Source of the DNA: Streptomyces sp. NBC_00193
GTDB lineage: Bacteria > Actinomycetota > Actinomycetes > Streptomycetales > Streptomycetaceae
Direction: 5' to 3'
Assembly (NCBI RefSeq): GCF_026342735.1
Contig: NZ_JAPEMM010000001.1
Span: forward strand, 5,704,001 to 5,768,000
Length of the DNA stretch: 64,000 nt
Part shown: one piece after another, positions 16,891 to 24,629 of the stretch
How positions within the stretch are numbered: the first letter of the stretch is position 1
How the letters are laid out: each line of letters begins with the position of its first letter
Notes under the pieces: generated by a model
What the model saw: the letters and a program-made list of their open reading frames with translations, nothing else
Database searches by the model: none
Told to the model about the DNA's origin: nothing
Program-made: the position numbers and the translations under genes

Positions 16891-16903
16891 CCCTCCGAGC
16901 ACC

Positions 16904-17087
16904 GTCACACCGGCCTGGAAGCGAGCCTGAACGCCGGCATCGTGGGGGACCTGGCCGACGTCCGGTTCCTGGTCGCCGGGCGGCCTTGCCGACGTCGGTG
17001 GGACGGGGCACCGGCCCGTCGGTGGGCGCGATCGGCGCCGCGGGCCGGGTGGTCCGGACGCTGCGCCGCAAGGCCCGCGCCCGCTAG
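16904..17087 (+). other. Gene-like remnant, no intact ORF
   Basis: Two short protein-like stretches lie in different frames: LEASLNAGIVGDLADVRFLVAG up to about 16980, then a GAIGAAGRVVRTLRRKARAR stretch ending in the TAG at 17085-17087. Together they could be the frame-shifted tail of a lost gene. Either frame alone is too short to call. I cannot name a parent family. Confidence 0.25.
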
Positions 17088-17090
17088 AGT
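17085..17090 (+). promoter_or_regulatory. -10 element of VapB-like gene
   Basis: TAGAGT ends 30 nt before GTG 17121, leaving room for a short leader with the GGAGGGG ribosome binding site at about 17110-17116. No convincing -35 is visible. Confidence 0.4.
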
Positions 17091-17120
17091 CCCTCCTCCG
17101 ACGACGGATGGAGGGGTCCC

Positions 17121-17330
17121 GTGCCGGGCCGAGCCAAGATCAGCATCAGTCTCGACGCCGAGCTCGTGGTGGAGGTGATGGTCCTCGCCGGGATCGGTTC
17201 GCCCCAGGACGCGGTCGAGGCCGTCGTACGGGACTACGTCGAGCGCGGCCACCGCACCGAGGCACGGGTCCAGCTCCAGGACGAGCCCCGGCGCGAGGCC
17301 GACCTCGGACGCCAGCCGCCGCAGGGCTGA
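17121..17330 (+). CDS. Orphan VapB-like antitoxin (ribbon-helix-helix type)
   Basis: A 69-residue protein starting at GTG 17121 with GGAGGGG about 5 nt upstream. Residues 5-45 (AKISISLDAELVVEVMVLAGI then SPQDAVEAVVRDYVE) have the strand-helix-helix pattern of VapB/DUF2191 antitoxins, which bind DNA and a PIN-domain RNase. No PIN-domain toxin gene follows; the next 230 bp are repeats and then a glucosidase. The C-terminal end (LGRQPPQG) runs into the first repeat unit, so the reading frame's tail may have been altered by repeat expansion. Function as an antitoxin is inference. Confidence 0.6.
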   Translation: MPGRAKISISLDAELVVEVMVLAGIGSPQDAVEAVVRDYVERGHRTEARVQLQDEPRREADLGRQPPQG

Positions 17331-17435
17331 CTTCGGGCGGGCCGCAGCCGCCACGGGGCTGGCCTCGGGCAGCCGCCGCCGCAGGGACCGGCTCCGGTGT
17401 CGGCCGACTTCGGGTAGCCGCCGCCGCAGGGCTGA
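17300..17435. repeat. Degenerate GC-rich direct repeats
   Basis: About four copies of a 30-40 bp unit with core (C/T)TCGG...GCCGCCGCAGGGCTGA lie in tandem. The clearest copies are at 17303-17330 and 17408-17434, and two more diverged ones lie between. They begin inside the VapB-like gene and continue into the non-coding stretch before the GH3 gene. No function is evident. Confidence 0.55.
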
Positions 17436-17564
17436 ACATCCGTGGCGTGGTGGCGCGCCTGAAGCGGGCCCGCGCGGTGGGCGGCGCACAGTGGGCGGCG
17501 GGAGCGGTCCGGCGCGGGCCGCTCCCGCCACCTGACGCCGATGCCCACGCCGCAGGGAGCGCCC

Positions 17565-20099
17565 ATGAGCGAGGCCGTGTCCAGACGCCGTGCGATGCGC
17601 CTCCTCGGGGCGATGGGCGGCCTCGGCGCCGCCCTCGGCGCGGCCGGCTGCGTACCGGCGCCGCCGCCCGGCGCGCAGCCCCGTAAGGCCTCCGGCGCCG
17701 GGGCGTCCCCCGCCGCCGCCCCCGCGGCCGGCAGCGCCGCCCGGGTCGACGCCCTGCTGGACCGGCTCACCCTGGAGGAGAAGACCGTCCTGCTGCACGG
17801 CGGCCCGGACCCGGAACCGCTCGGCCAGGCCGGCTACGTGCCGGGCATCGCGCGGCTGGGCATCCCGGCGCTCCGCCTCGCCGACGGCCCGGCCGGGGTG
17901 CGCGTCGCCAAGCCCGCCACCGCGCTGCCCGCGCCGGTCCTGCTCGCCTCCGCCTTCGACCCGGCGCTCGCCCGCGCGTACGGGCGGGTCATCGGCCGCG
18001 AGGGCCGCGCGCTCGGCATCGACGTGCTCCTCTCGCCGATGGCCAACCTCATCCGCACCCCGTACGCCGGACGGAACTTCGAGACGTTCTCGGAGGACCC
18101 GAAGCTGACGGCCGACCTGGTCGCCGAGGTCGTCCGGGGCATCCAGGACGAGGGGCTCATCGCCACCGTCAAGCACTTCGCGCTCAACAACCAGGAGAAG
18201 GGCCGCGACACCGTCGACGTGATCGCCGCCGAACAGACCCTCCACGAGACGGAGCTACGGGGCTTCGAAGCCGCCGTGGCCGCCGGGGCCGGCGCCGTGA
18301 TGGGCGCCTACAACAAGGTCAACGGGGTCTACGCCTGCGAGAACAAGCCGCTCCTCGACGAACTGCTCCGCGGGCGCTGGGGGTTCGACGGCTGGGTGAT
18401 GTCGGACTGGGACGCCACCCACAGCACCGTCGCCTCGATCGGCGCCGGCCTCGACATGGAGATGCCCGCGGGCACCCACTACGGCGCCCCGCTGCGCGAG
18501 GCGGTGCGCGGCGGCTCCGTCCACGAGGACACCGTGGACCTCGCCGTACGCCGGATCCTGACCACCATGGACCGCTTCGGACTGCTCGCAGGGCACCCCG
18601 CCGCCCGGCCCGCCCGGGACGCCGCCGCCGGGGCCCGCACCGCACGGCAGATCGCCACCGCCGGAGCGGTCCTGCTGCGCAACGAGCGGGCCACCCTGCC
18701 GCTGACGGGCCCCGCCGCCCGCTCCATCGCCGTGATCGGCCCCACCGGGCGGACCCCCTTCGTCGGCGGCGGCGGAAGCGCCCACGTGGTGCCGGACGCG
18801 GCCGCCGCCCCCCTCGACGAGATCCGGCGGCGGGCCGGGAGCGGCTCCACGGTGGGCTACGCCCTCGGCGAGGACCTCTACGGGCGCCCGCTGCCGGCGA
18901 AACTGCTGACGCCCGACGCCGCCCTCGACGACCGGGTGGTGGCCCCCGGGCGCACCTGGGGCTACGAGGGGACCTTCCGGCTGGCCGCCGACGACGAGTG
19001 GACCCTGCTCGTCCACTACACCGGGAAACGGCCGGCCGTCCGGCTCGACGGGGAGGAGCTGTTCCCCGTACGGCAGGGCGTGGCCGAGCAGTTCGCCGGC
19101 GGACTGCTCGGCGCCGCGCCCGACGGCCGCACCGTGCGCCGCCGCACCCTCGCGCTCAAGGCGGGCGACCACCGCCTCGCCGTCTTCGCCGAGGGCGGGC
19201 CCAAGGGCCAGCGGCTGCGGCTGCGGCACACCACGAAGGCGACCCGGGCCGCCGACCTCGCCGAGGCCGTCAAGGCGGCCAAGGCGGCCCGCAGCGTGGT
19301 GCTGTTCGCCTACGAGGACGCCACCGAGGGCAGCGACCGCACCTCCCTGGGGCTCCCCGGCGGCCAGGCGGCGCTGATCGAGGCGGTCGCCGCTGCCAAC
19401 CCGCGCACCACGGTGGTGCTCAACACCTCCTCCGGTACGACCATGCCGTGGCTCCCGCGTACCGGAGCGGTCCTCCAGATGTACTACCCGGGGCAGGAGG
19501 GCGCGGCCGCCACCGCCGACGTGCTCTTCGGCGACGCGGAACCGGGCGGCCGCCTCACCCAGACCTTCCCGGCCGACGAGCGGGCGACCCCGGTCGGCGC
19601 GGACCCGGTGCGCTACCCGGGCGTGGGCGGGCGGCAGGAGTACACCGAGGGCGTGCACGTGGGCCACCGCTGGTACGACCAGCAGCGGGTGGCTCCGCTG
19701 TTCCCCTTCGGGCACGGGCTCTCGTACACGACCTGGGCGTACGAGAAGCTGGCGGTCCGGCGGGGCGGCGCGCACGGGAAGCACGGCGGGCTGCGCGTGG
19801 AGTTCACCGTCCGCAACACCGGACGCCGCACGGGCACGGAGGTGGCCCAGGTCTACGTGGGCCCGTCCCCGGACCTGAAACTGGACCAGCCGGTCCGGGC
19901 CCTGGCCGGGTACCGGCGCCTGACCCTCGAACCCGGCGAGGAGCGGCGGATCGTCATGGACCTCGACGCGCGCACCCTGTCCTCCTGGGATCCCGGGCGG
20001 GACGCGTGGGTGGTGGGCACCGGACGCCGCGAAGTGTTCGCGGGGCGTTCCTCCCGCGAACTGCCGCTGCGGGCAAAGGCTGTGGTGGCGACCGGATAG
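17565..20099 (+). CDS. Secreted GH3 beta-glucosidase, Tat lipoprotein
   Basis: An 844-residue glycoside hydrolase family 3 enzyme. It begins with a twin-arginine signal (SRRRAMRLLG) and a lipobox LGAAGC, with Cys29 as lipid anchor, so it is exported folded and tethered outside. The GH3 barrel covers about 60-360 with the nucleophile Asp281 in VMSDWD; the second domain follows; a PA14-like insert (WGYEGTFRLAADDEWTLLVHY) sits near 465-555, and a fibronectin-III-like domain ends the protein. The start at 17565 has AGGGAG 6 nt before it, better than ATG 17541. It cleaves beta-glucosides or similar sugars at the cell surface. It stands alone. Confidence 0.93.
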   Translation: MSEAVSRRRAMRLLGAMGGLGAALGAAGCVPAPPPGAQPRKASGAGASPAAAPAAGSAARVDALLDRLTLEEKTVLLHGGPDPEPLGQAGYVPGIARLGIPALRLADGPAGVRVAKPATALPAPVLLASAFDPALARAYGRVIGREGRALGIDVLLSPMANLIRTPYAGRNFETFSEDPKLTADLVAEVVRGIQDEGLIATVKHFALNNQEKGRDTVDVIAAEQTLHETELRGFEAAVAAGAGAVMGAYNKVNGVYACENKPLLDELLRGRWGFDGWVMSDWDATHSTVASIGAGLDMEMPAGTHYGAPLREAVRGGSVHEDTVDLAVRRILTTMDRFGLLAGHPAARPARDAAAGARTARQIATAGAVLLRNERATLPLTGPAARSIAVIGPTGRTPFVGGGGSAHVVPDAAAAPLDEIRRRAGSGSTVGYALGEDLYGRPLPAKLLTPDAALDDRVVAPGRTWGYEGTFRLAADDEWTLLVHYTGKRPAVRLDGEELFPVRQGVAEQFAGGLLGAAPDGRTVRRRTLALKAGDHRLAVFAEGGPKGQRLRLRHTTKATRAADLAEAVKAAKAARSVVLFAYEDATEGSDRTSLGLPGGQAALIEAVAAANPRTTVVLNTSSGTTMPWLPRTGAVLQMYYPGQEGAAATADVLFGDAEPGGRLTQTFPADERATPVGADPVRYPGVGGRQEYTEGVHVGHRWYDQQRVAPLFPFGHGLSYTTWAYEKLAVRRGGAHGKHGGLRVEFTVRNTGRRTGTEVAQVYVGPSPDLKLDQPVRALAGYRRLTLEPGEERRIVMDLDARTLSSWDPGRDAWVVGTGRREVFAGRSSRELPLRAKAVVATG

Positions 20100-20160
20100 G
20101 CTGCCCGTTCGGTCCGCCACAGGGGGCGGGCCGGGCGGAACAACTCGGGAGGACGTACCG

Positions 20161-20874
20161 GTGATCGAGCAGTGGCTGGAGACGATTCCGGCGGTCAGCA
20201 TCTACCTCCTGGTGGGGCTCGTCATCGGACTGGAAAGCCTCGGCATCCCGCTGCCGGGAGAGATCGTGCTGGTCAGCTCGGCGCTGCTGGCCTCGCAGCA
20301 GGGGCACATCGACCCCGTGGTGCTGGGCATCTGCGCGACGATCGGGGCGATCGTGGGCGACTCGATCGGCTACGCGATCGGGCGCAGGGGCGGGAAGCCG
20401 ATGCTGGAGCGGCTGGGCCGGCGCTTCCCCAAGCACTTCGGGCCGGACCAGGTGGCCATGGCGGAGCGCTCCTTCGAGAAGTGGGGCATGTGGGCCGTCT
20501 TCTTCGGGCGGTTCGTGGCGCTGCTGCGGATCTTCGCGGGGCCGCTGGCGGGCGTGCTGCACATGCCCTACTGGCGGTTCCTCATCGCGAACGTCCTCGG
20601 CGGGATCCTGTGGGCGGGCGGCACGACGGCCGTCATCTACTCGGTCGGGAAGGTCGCCGAGCCGTGGCTGAAGGGGTTCTCGTGGGTGGGCCTCGCCCTG
20701 GCCCTCGCCTGCGGGCTCGCCATGACCTTGGTGGTGCGCGGGCGGATGAAGAAGGCCGCCGCGGCGGCGCGGGCCGAGGCCGGTACGGACGCGGCTGCGG
20801 CTGACGCTGCGGCCCCGGACATGGCCGAGGTGCCGGGGCAGGCTTCGGCCGCTCCGACCGTGCTCACCGACTGA
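20161..20874 (+). CDS. DedA family membrane protein
   Basis: A 237-residue DedA/VTT-domain membrane protein starting at GTG 20161 with GGGAGGA 8 nt upstream. Motifs include ESLGIPLPGEIVLVSSALLASQ, FGRFVALLRIFAGPLAGVLHMPYWRF and a Gly-rich GDSIGYAIGRRGGKP. The family transports or flips undecaprenyl phosphate and other lipids and supports envelope homeostasis. The last 50 residues are a hydrophilic Ala-rich tail. This is the second DedA-superfamily gene of the window (see 8114-8851). A strong terminator hairpin follows. Confidence 0.94.
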   Translation: MIEQWLETIPAVSIYLLVGLVIGLESLGIPLPGEIVLVSSALLASQQGHIDPVVLGICATIGAIVGDSIGYAIGRRGGKPMLERLGRRFPKHFGPDQVAMAERSFEKWGMWAVFFGRFVALLRIFAGPLAGVLHMPYWRFLIANVLGGILWAGGTTAVIYSVGKVAEPWLKGFSWVGLALALACGLAMTLVVRGRMKKAAAAARAEAGTDAAAADAAAPDMAEVPGQASAAPTVLTD

Positions 20875-20901
20875 CGGGGCTCACCGGCCGACAGGGCTGT
20901 T

Positions 20902-20929
20902 GTTCCCCGCCCGTCCAAGGGCGGGGAAC
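20902..20929. terminator. Hairpin terminator after dedA
   Basis: GTTCCCCGCCC and its exact complement GGGCGGGGAAC flank a 6-nt loop (GTCCAA), an 11-bp perfect stem. It lies 28 bp after the DedA stop and 33 bp before the end of the convergent gamma-carbonic-anhydrase gene, so it can serve both. Confidence 0.85.
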
Positions 20930-20961
20930 ACGAGCAGCCCGGCAGCGCCGGGCAGCGCCCG

Positions 20962-21507
20962 CTACGCGCCCGGGGTCACCGAGGCGCTGTGCTGCTTGGC
21001 CAGCTCGGTGTACATGAGGGCGTTGACCTTGATGCCCTCGCGTTCCTCCGCGGTCAGCTCGCGCCGCACCTTCGCCGGGACACCGGCGACCAGCGAGCCG
21101 GGCGGGACGATCATGCCCTGCGGGACCAGCGCCTGGGCGGCCACCAGCGAGCCGGCGCCGATCACCGCACCGTTGAGGACCGTCGCGCCCATCCCGATCA
21201 GGCAGTCGTCCTCGACCGTGCAGCCGTGCACGACGGCGTTGTGCCCGATGGAGACGCGCTCGCCGATGGAGACCGGGAAACCGGGGTCCACGTGCACGGT
21301 GCAGTTGTCCTGCACGTTGCTGTCGGCTCCGAGCGTGATCGGCCCGCAGTCCGCGCGGAGCACGGCCGAGTACCAGATGCTCGCGCCCGCCCCGAGGCGT
21401 ACGTCCCCGACCACGACGGAGGTGGGAGCGGTGAACGCCGTCGGGTCGATCTCGGGGTTCTTCCCGCCGACACCCGCCACGAGTGCCTGGGCCGCCTGCT
21501 GCGTCAT
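20962..21507 (-). CDS. Gamma carbonic anhydrase-like hexapeptide protein
   Basis: A 181-residue left-handed beta-helix protein of the gamma-CA/PaaY family. The repeated hexapeptides run through GDVRLGAGASIWYSAVLRADCG, GPITLGADSNVQDNCTVHVDPG and IGERVSIGHNAVVHGCTVEDDCLIGMG; the His residues in TVHV, GHNAVVHG match metal ligands. It ends with a helix RELTAEEREGIKVNALMYTELAKQH. ATG 21507 has GAGGAAGAG upstream; a longer frame reaches 21561 but overlaps the ribosome binding site. Relatives act as carbonic anhydrases or acyl-CoA thioesterases; the exact role is open. Confidence 0.9.
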   Translation of the reverse strand: MTQQAAQALVAGVGGKNPEIDPTAFTAPTSVVVGDVRLGAGASIWYSAVLRADCGPITLGADSNVQDNCTVHVDPGFPVSIGERVSIGHNAVVHGCTVEDDCLIGMGATVLNGAVIGAGSLVAAQALVPQGMIVPPGSLVAGVPAKVRRELTAEEREGIKVNALMYTELAKQHSASVTPGA

Positions 21508-21620
21508 GTGTTCTCTTCCTCTTCCGGTACGTCGCGTCGCGCTACCGGAACCGTAGGCCACGCCGCCCGCGCCCCCGGGGATGGGGTGAAGATCACGGCG
21601 CGGCCGGGCCTCCCGGCGCT

Positions 21621-21626
21621 TAAGGT
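21621..21626 (+). promoter_or_regulatory. -10 element of acyltransferase gene, leaderless
   Basis: TAAGGT ends 6 nt before GTG 21633, so the transcript would begin at or beside the start codon. No ribosome binding site is seen. Confidence 0.5.
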
Positions 21627-21632
21627 GACCCG

Positions 21633-22391
21633 GTGGCGAAGAACCAGAACACGTTCTCTTCTCAGACGGCGCTCTCTTCCCTGACGGGGCTGCGCCGCCG
21701 GCTCGCCGGGCGCGCGGCCCACGCGGGATGGCGCTGGATGCAGCGGGCCGGTGCGGTCACCGCCCAGACCCCCGGAGGGCTGCGCTTCGGCGCGATCGGG
21801 CACGGCACCCGGCTCGCCTTCCCGCAGGGCACGGTCTTCGGCGCGCCCTGGATCCGGCTCGGCGACCACTGCATCATCGGGGAACAGGTCACGCTCACCG
21901 CCGGGATGATGCCGGACCTCGACCTCGGCGCCGAACCGGTCCTGGTCCTCGGCAACGGCGTGGTCATCGGCCGCGACAGCCACGTCATCGCCGACACCCG
22001 GATAACCATCGGCAACGACACCTTCTGCGGCCCCGGGGTGTACATCACCTCCACCAACCACAGCTACGACGACCCGCACGAGCCCGTCGGCAAGCAGTGG
22101 CCGCGCAGCGCCCCCGTGGAGATCGGCCCGGGCTGCTGGCTGGGGACCGGCGCGGTGATCCTGCCCGGGGCGCGGCTGGGCCGCAACGTCGTGGTGGCGG
22201 CAGGCGCCGTCGTACGGGGCGAGGTGCCGGACCACGCCGTGGTGGCGGGGGCACCGGCGCGCATCGTCCGCCGCTGGGACCCCGAGACGGGCTGGCAGCC
22301 ACCCCTGCGCACCCCGGCGCCGGTCCCGATCCCCGACGGGGTGACCCCGGAGCAGCTGCGCGCACTGGCGGACGTGACGGAACCGGAATGA
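21633..22391 (+). CDS. Hexapeptide-repeat O-acyltransferase
   Basis: A 252-residue acyltransferase with a left-handed beta helix of hexapeptides: IRLGDHCIIGEQVTLTAG, LVLGNGVVIGRDSHVIADTRITIGNDTFCGPGVYITSTNHSYDDP and the C-terminal IGPGCWLGTGAVILPGARLGRNVVVAAGAVVRG. The histidine in TNHSYDDP is the likely catalytic base. It resembles maltose/galactoside O-acetyltransferase-like enzymes that modify sugars, antibiotics or polysaccharides. The start GTG 21633 is leaderless (TAAGGT upstream). It is divergent from the gamma-CA gene. Confidence 0.9.
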   Translation: MAKNQNTFSSQTALSSLTGLRRRLAGRAAHAGWRWMQRAGAVTAQTPGGLRFGAIGHGTRLAFPQGTVFGAPWIRLGDHCIIGEQVTLTAGMMPDLDLGAEPVLVLGNGVVIGRDSHVIADTRITIGNDTFCGPGVYITSTNHSYDDPHEPVGKQWPRSAPVEIGPGCWLGTGAVILPGARLGRNVVVAAGAVVRGEVPDHAVVAGAPARIVRRWDPETGWQPPLRTPAPVPIPDGVTPEQLRALADVTEPE

Positions 22392-22442
22392 GGACGAGGC
22401 CCGCACCTGCCGCCCCTTCGCCGGGCAGCGGGAGCCGGTGGG

Positions 22443-22931
22443 TCAGGGGCAGGCCTCTTCGAGCTTGACCGTGTTGAACACGATCTTCGTGTCGGTGGCG
22501 GCCTGTGTGCCGGCGGACGGCGCCTGTGAGCAGACCTTCCAGTTCCGGTCGAGGACCTGCATGCGGTGCTGCCCGAGGGCGTCGGTGGAGCCGAGCAGGA
22601 AGAACCCCGCGGCCTGCGCGTCGTCCTGGGCGGTCTGCAGGACCTGACCGACGCCGTTGGGCACGGCGGCCCGGGCGGGTGCCGGTGCGGGGTTCGGGGC
22701 TGCCGGCGGAGTGGAGGCCGGTACGGCGGGCTTGCTGCTCACGGGTGCGGACGCGGGTGCGGGCGAGGTCGGGGCTGCGGTGGTGGGTGCCGAGCCGAGT
22801 GTGGCGGACGGTGAGGAGAGGGGCTTGGTGTCCGGCTCGGGCTCGCTGGTGAGCACCTTCGAACAGCCGGTCAGGGCGAGAAGGCCTGCGGCGGCGAGTG
22901 CGAGTGCGGCGGCGGGGCGGTGTGTGCGCAT
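22443..22931 (-). CDS. Lipoprotein with PASTA-like C-terminal domain
   Basis: A 162-residue lipoprotein: MRTHRPAAALALAAAGLLALTGC is a signal peptide with lipobox LTGC (Cys23). A Ser/Pro/Ala linker of about 60 residues follows, then a 70-residue domain, VPNGVGQVLQTAQDDAQAAGFFLLGSTDALGQHRMQVLDRNWKVCSQAP to VKLEEACP, that has the PASTA pattern (helix, then strands) seen in muropeptide-binding proteins. One Cys pair (VCSQ, EACP) could form a disulphide. Binding of cell-wall fragments is an inference. Confidence 0.75.
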   Translation of the reverse strand: MRTHRPAAALALAAAGLLALTGCSKVLTSEPEPDTKPLSSPSATLGSAPTTAAPTSPAPASAPVSSKPAVPASTPPAAPNPAPAPARAAVPNGVGQVLQTAQDDAQAAGFFLLGSTDALGQHRMQVLDRNWKVCSQAPSAGTQAATDTKIVFNTVKLEEACP

Positions 22932-23002
22932 CGCGCCACTCTGTCCGGGTCGCGGCGGCCGTGTGGTGCCTGTGACCGGTCCGTGACGCACCCGAGCGCG
23001 TC

Positions 23003-23872
23003 TCAGCCCGCCGCCAGGAGGACGGTGCCCGCCAGGGCCAGGCCCGCACCCGCCGCCTGGACGGTGCGCAGGCGTTCCTTGAGGGCGGCGAAGGCGGCCA
23101 GGGCGGTGATCACCGGGTAGAGGGACGAGAGCACGGCGGCGGTGGTGACCGGGCCGTGCTGGGCGGCGATCGAGTAGGTGCCGTTCGCCGCGACGTCGGC
23201 GAGGCCGACGAAGGCGAGCGCCGGCAGCAGCTTCCAGAGGATCCGCAGGCCTCCCGTGCCCGCCGGGAGGGCCGGGGCGCCGCGCCGGGTCCGTACCCAC
23301 AGGGCCGTGCCGCCGACGGCGACGTTGGTGACGCGCTGGACGAACAGCGCGAGGAACAGACCCGGCACGGTGGAGGAGGCGGGGGCGATCAGGGCCATCA
23401 CCGCGCCGAAGCCGAAGGCCGCGACGAGGGTGAGGACGACGGCCTGCCGCTGTACGGGAGCGCCGCGCAGTTCGGGTCCGCCCGCGAGGACGATGCCCAC
23501 GACGGCCACCGCGATCCCGGCGAGCTGGGCGGCGCCGGGCCGCTCGCCCAGGAGCAGTCCCGCGGCCATCGGCACCACCACGCCGAGCGATCCCAGCGGG
23601 GAGACCACGCCCATCGGGCCGAGGGCGAGCGCCTTGTAGAAGCTGAGCATCGCCACCGGACCGACCAGCCCCGCCCCCACCGCGAACCAGAGCTGCGGTC
23701 CGGCCTCCCGCCAGGCCCCGGTGCCCAGGACCACCGCGCCCAGTACGAGGACGGCGAGGACCTGGGAGGCCACCACCACCGTGAGGGCCGGTATCCGGCG
23801 GGTGAGCAGGCCTCCGCCGAAGTCGGCGAGGCCCCACAGGACGGCGGTGGCCAGGGCGAACAGGGCGGTCAT
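23003..23872 (-). CDS. EamA family transporter
   Basis: A 289-residue membrane protein with ten hydrophobic segments in two EamA repeats, starting with ATG 23872 after GCGAGG. Typical stretches are LFALATAVLWGLADFGGGLL, LSFYKALALGPMGVVSPLGSLGVVVP and the second-half TYSIAAQHGPVTTAAVLSSLYPVITAL. These proteins export or import small metabolites such as amino acids. The divergent XRE-cupin regulator is its likely controller. Confidence 0.92.
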   Translation of the reverse strand: MTALFALATAVLWGLADFGGGLLTRRIPALTVVVASQVLAVLVLGAVVLGTGAWREAGPQLWFAVGAGLVGPVAMLSFYKALALGPMGVVSPLGSLGVVVPMAAGLLLGERPGAAQLAGIAVAVVGIVLAGGPELRGAPVQRQAVVLTLVAAFGFGAVMALIAPASSTVPGLFLALFVQRVTNVAVGGTALWVRTRRGAPALPAGTGGLRILWKLLPALAFVGLADVAANGTYSIAAQHGPVTTAAVLSSLYPVITALAAFAALKERLRTVQAAGAGLALAGTVLLAAG

Positions 23873-23987
23873 GGCAGGCCTCGCAGTACAGTGCATTGAA
23901 CGGTGGAGTACACGATGAAGTACAGCACACGATAGTTCAGCCTGTTGAACCCTGTCATCCAAAATATTGTACGGAGTGGATGGAACG
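23873..23987. promoter_or_regulatory. Divergent operator region between EamA and XRE-cupin genes
   Basis: This 115-bp stretch is AT-richer than its surroundings and full of repeated short motifs: AGTACA at 23885, 23907 and 23919; TTGAAC at 23896 and 23945, with an opposing GTTCA at 23935, giving GTTCAGCCTGTTGAAC as an imperfect palindrome. Such clusters suit a HTH dimer that controls both genes. TATTGT at 23965-23970 could be a -10 for the regulator. Confidence 0.5.
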
Positions 23988-24569
23988 GTGTCGGATCTCG
24001 AACAGCTCACCCAGGCACTCGGCCGCAACCTCAAGCGCTGGCGCGGTGAGCGCGGATTCACCCTGGAGGCCCTCGCCGCCCGTGCGGGGGTGAGCCGCGG
24101 CATGATCATCCAGATCGAGCAGGCCCGTACGAACCCCAGTGTCGGCACGACGGTCAAACTCGCCGACGCGCTCGGCGTCAGCATCACCACCCTGCTCGAC
24201 CACGACCGCGGTCCGCGGGTCCAGGTGGTGCTGCCGGGGCAAGGGGTGCGGATGTGGTCCACCGAGGGCGGCAGCGGCGCGAGCATGCTGCTCGGCGACG
24301 ACCGGCGCGGGCCGGTGGAGATGTGGACCTACCGACTGGAGCCCGGCGAGGGGACCGCCTCGGACCCGCACCCGCCGGGCACCTTCGAGATGCTGCACGT
24401 CACGGTGGGCGAGCTGACGCTGCTGGTCGCGGACGAGACGTACACCGTGCCGGCCGGCGGGGCCGTCTCCTTCGAGGCGGACGCCGCGCACGCCTACCGC
24501 AACGAGGGGCCCGGTCCGATGGAGATGACCATGGCGGTCTCCATCCCGCCGGTGACCACCCACGGGTGA
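23988..24569 (+). CDS. XRE-family regulator with C-terminal cupin domain
   Basis: A 193-residue transcription factor. Residues 8-65 are an XRE helix-turn-helix (LGRNLKRWRGERGFTLEALAARAGVSRGMIIQIEQARTNP); the rest is a cupin barrel (VEMWTYRLEPGEG, HPPGTFEMLHVTVGELTLLV, VSFEADAAHAYRNEG) which may bind a small ligand. GTG 23988 is preferred; in-frame GTG 23976 and TTG 23967 are alternatives. Regulators of this type commonly govern an adjacent transporter, here the divergent EamA gene, often for amine or amino-acid export. Confidence 0.9.
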   Translation: MSDLEQLTQALGRNLKRWRGERGFTLEALAARAGVSRGMIIQIEQARTNPSVGTTVKLADALGVSITTLLDHDRGPRVQVVLPGQGVRMWSTEGGSGASMLLGDDRRGPVEMWTYRLEPGEGTASDPHPPGTFEMLHVTVGELTLLVADETYTVPAGGAVSFEADAAHAYRNEGPGPMEMTMAVSIPPVTTHG

Positions 24570-24629
24570 GCGCCCGCGGGCGGCCCCTCGGGTGACCGCC
24601 CGCGGGTGAGCGGCGAGGCCGGCCTGGGG

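Noticed and set aside
16231..17087. Longer overlapping frames over the 16-17 kb region
   Set aside because: They are shadow frames of the 209-aa gene and a decayed tail, without any recognisable domain.
17300..17435. CRISPR array
   Set aside because: The units are degenerate, unequal and contiguous, without spacers of constant length, and no cas genes are present.
18255..20201. 648-codon open frame on the minus strand
   Set aside because: It is the antisense of the GH3 gene; no motif and unnatural composition.
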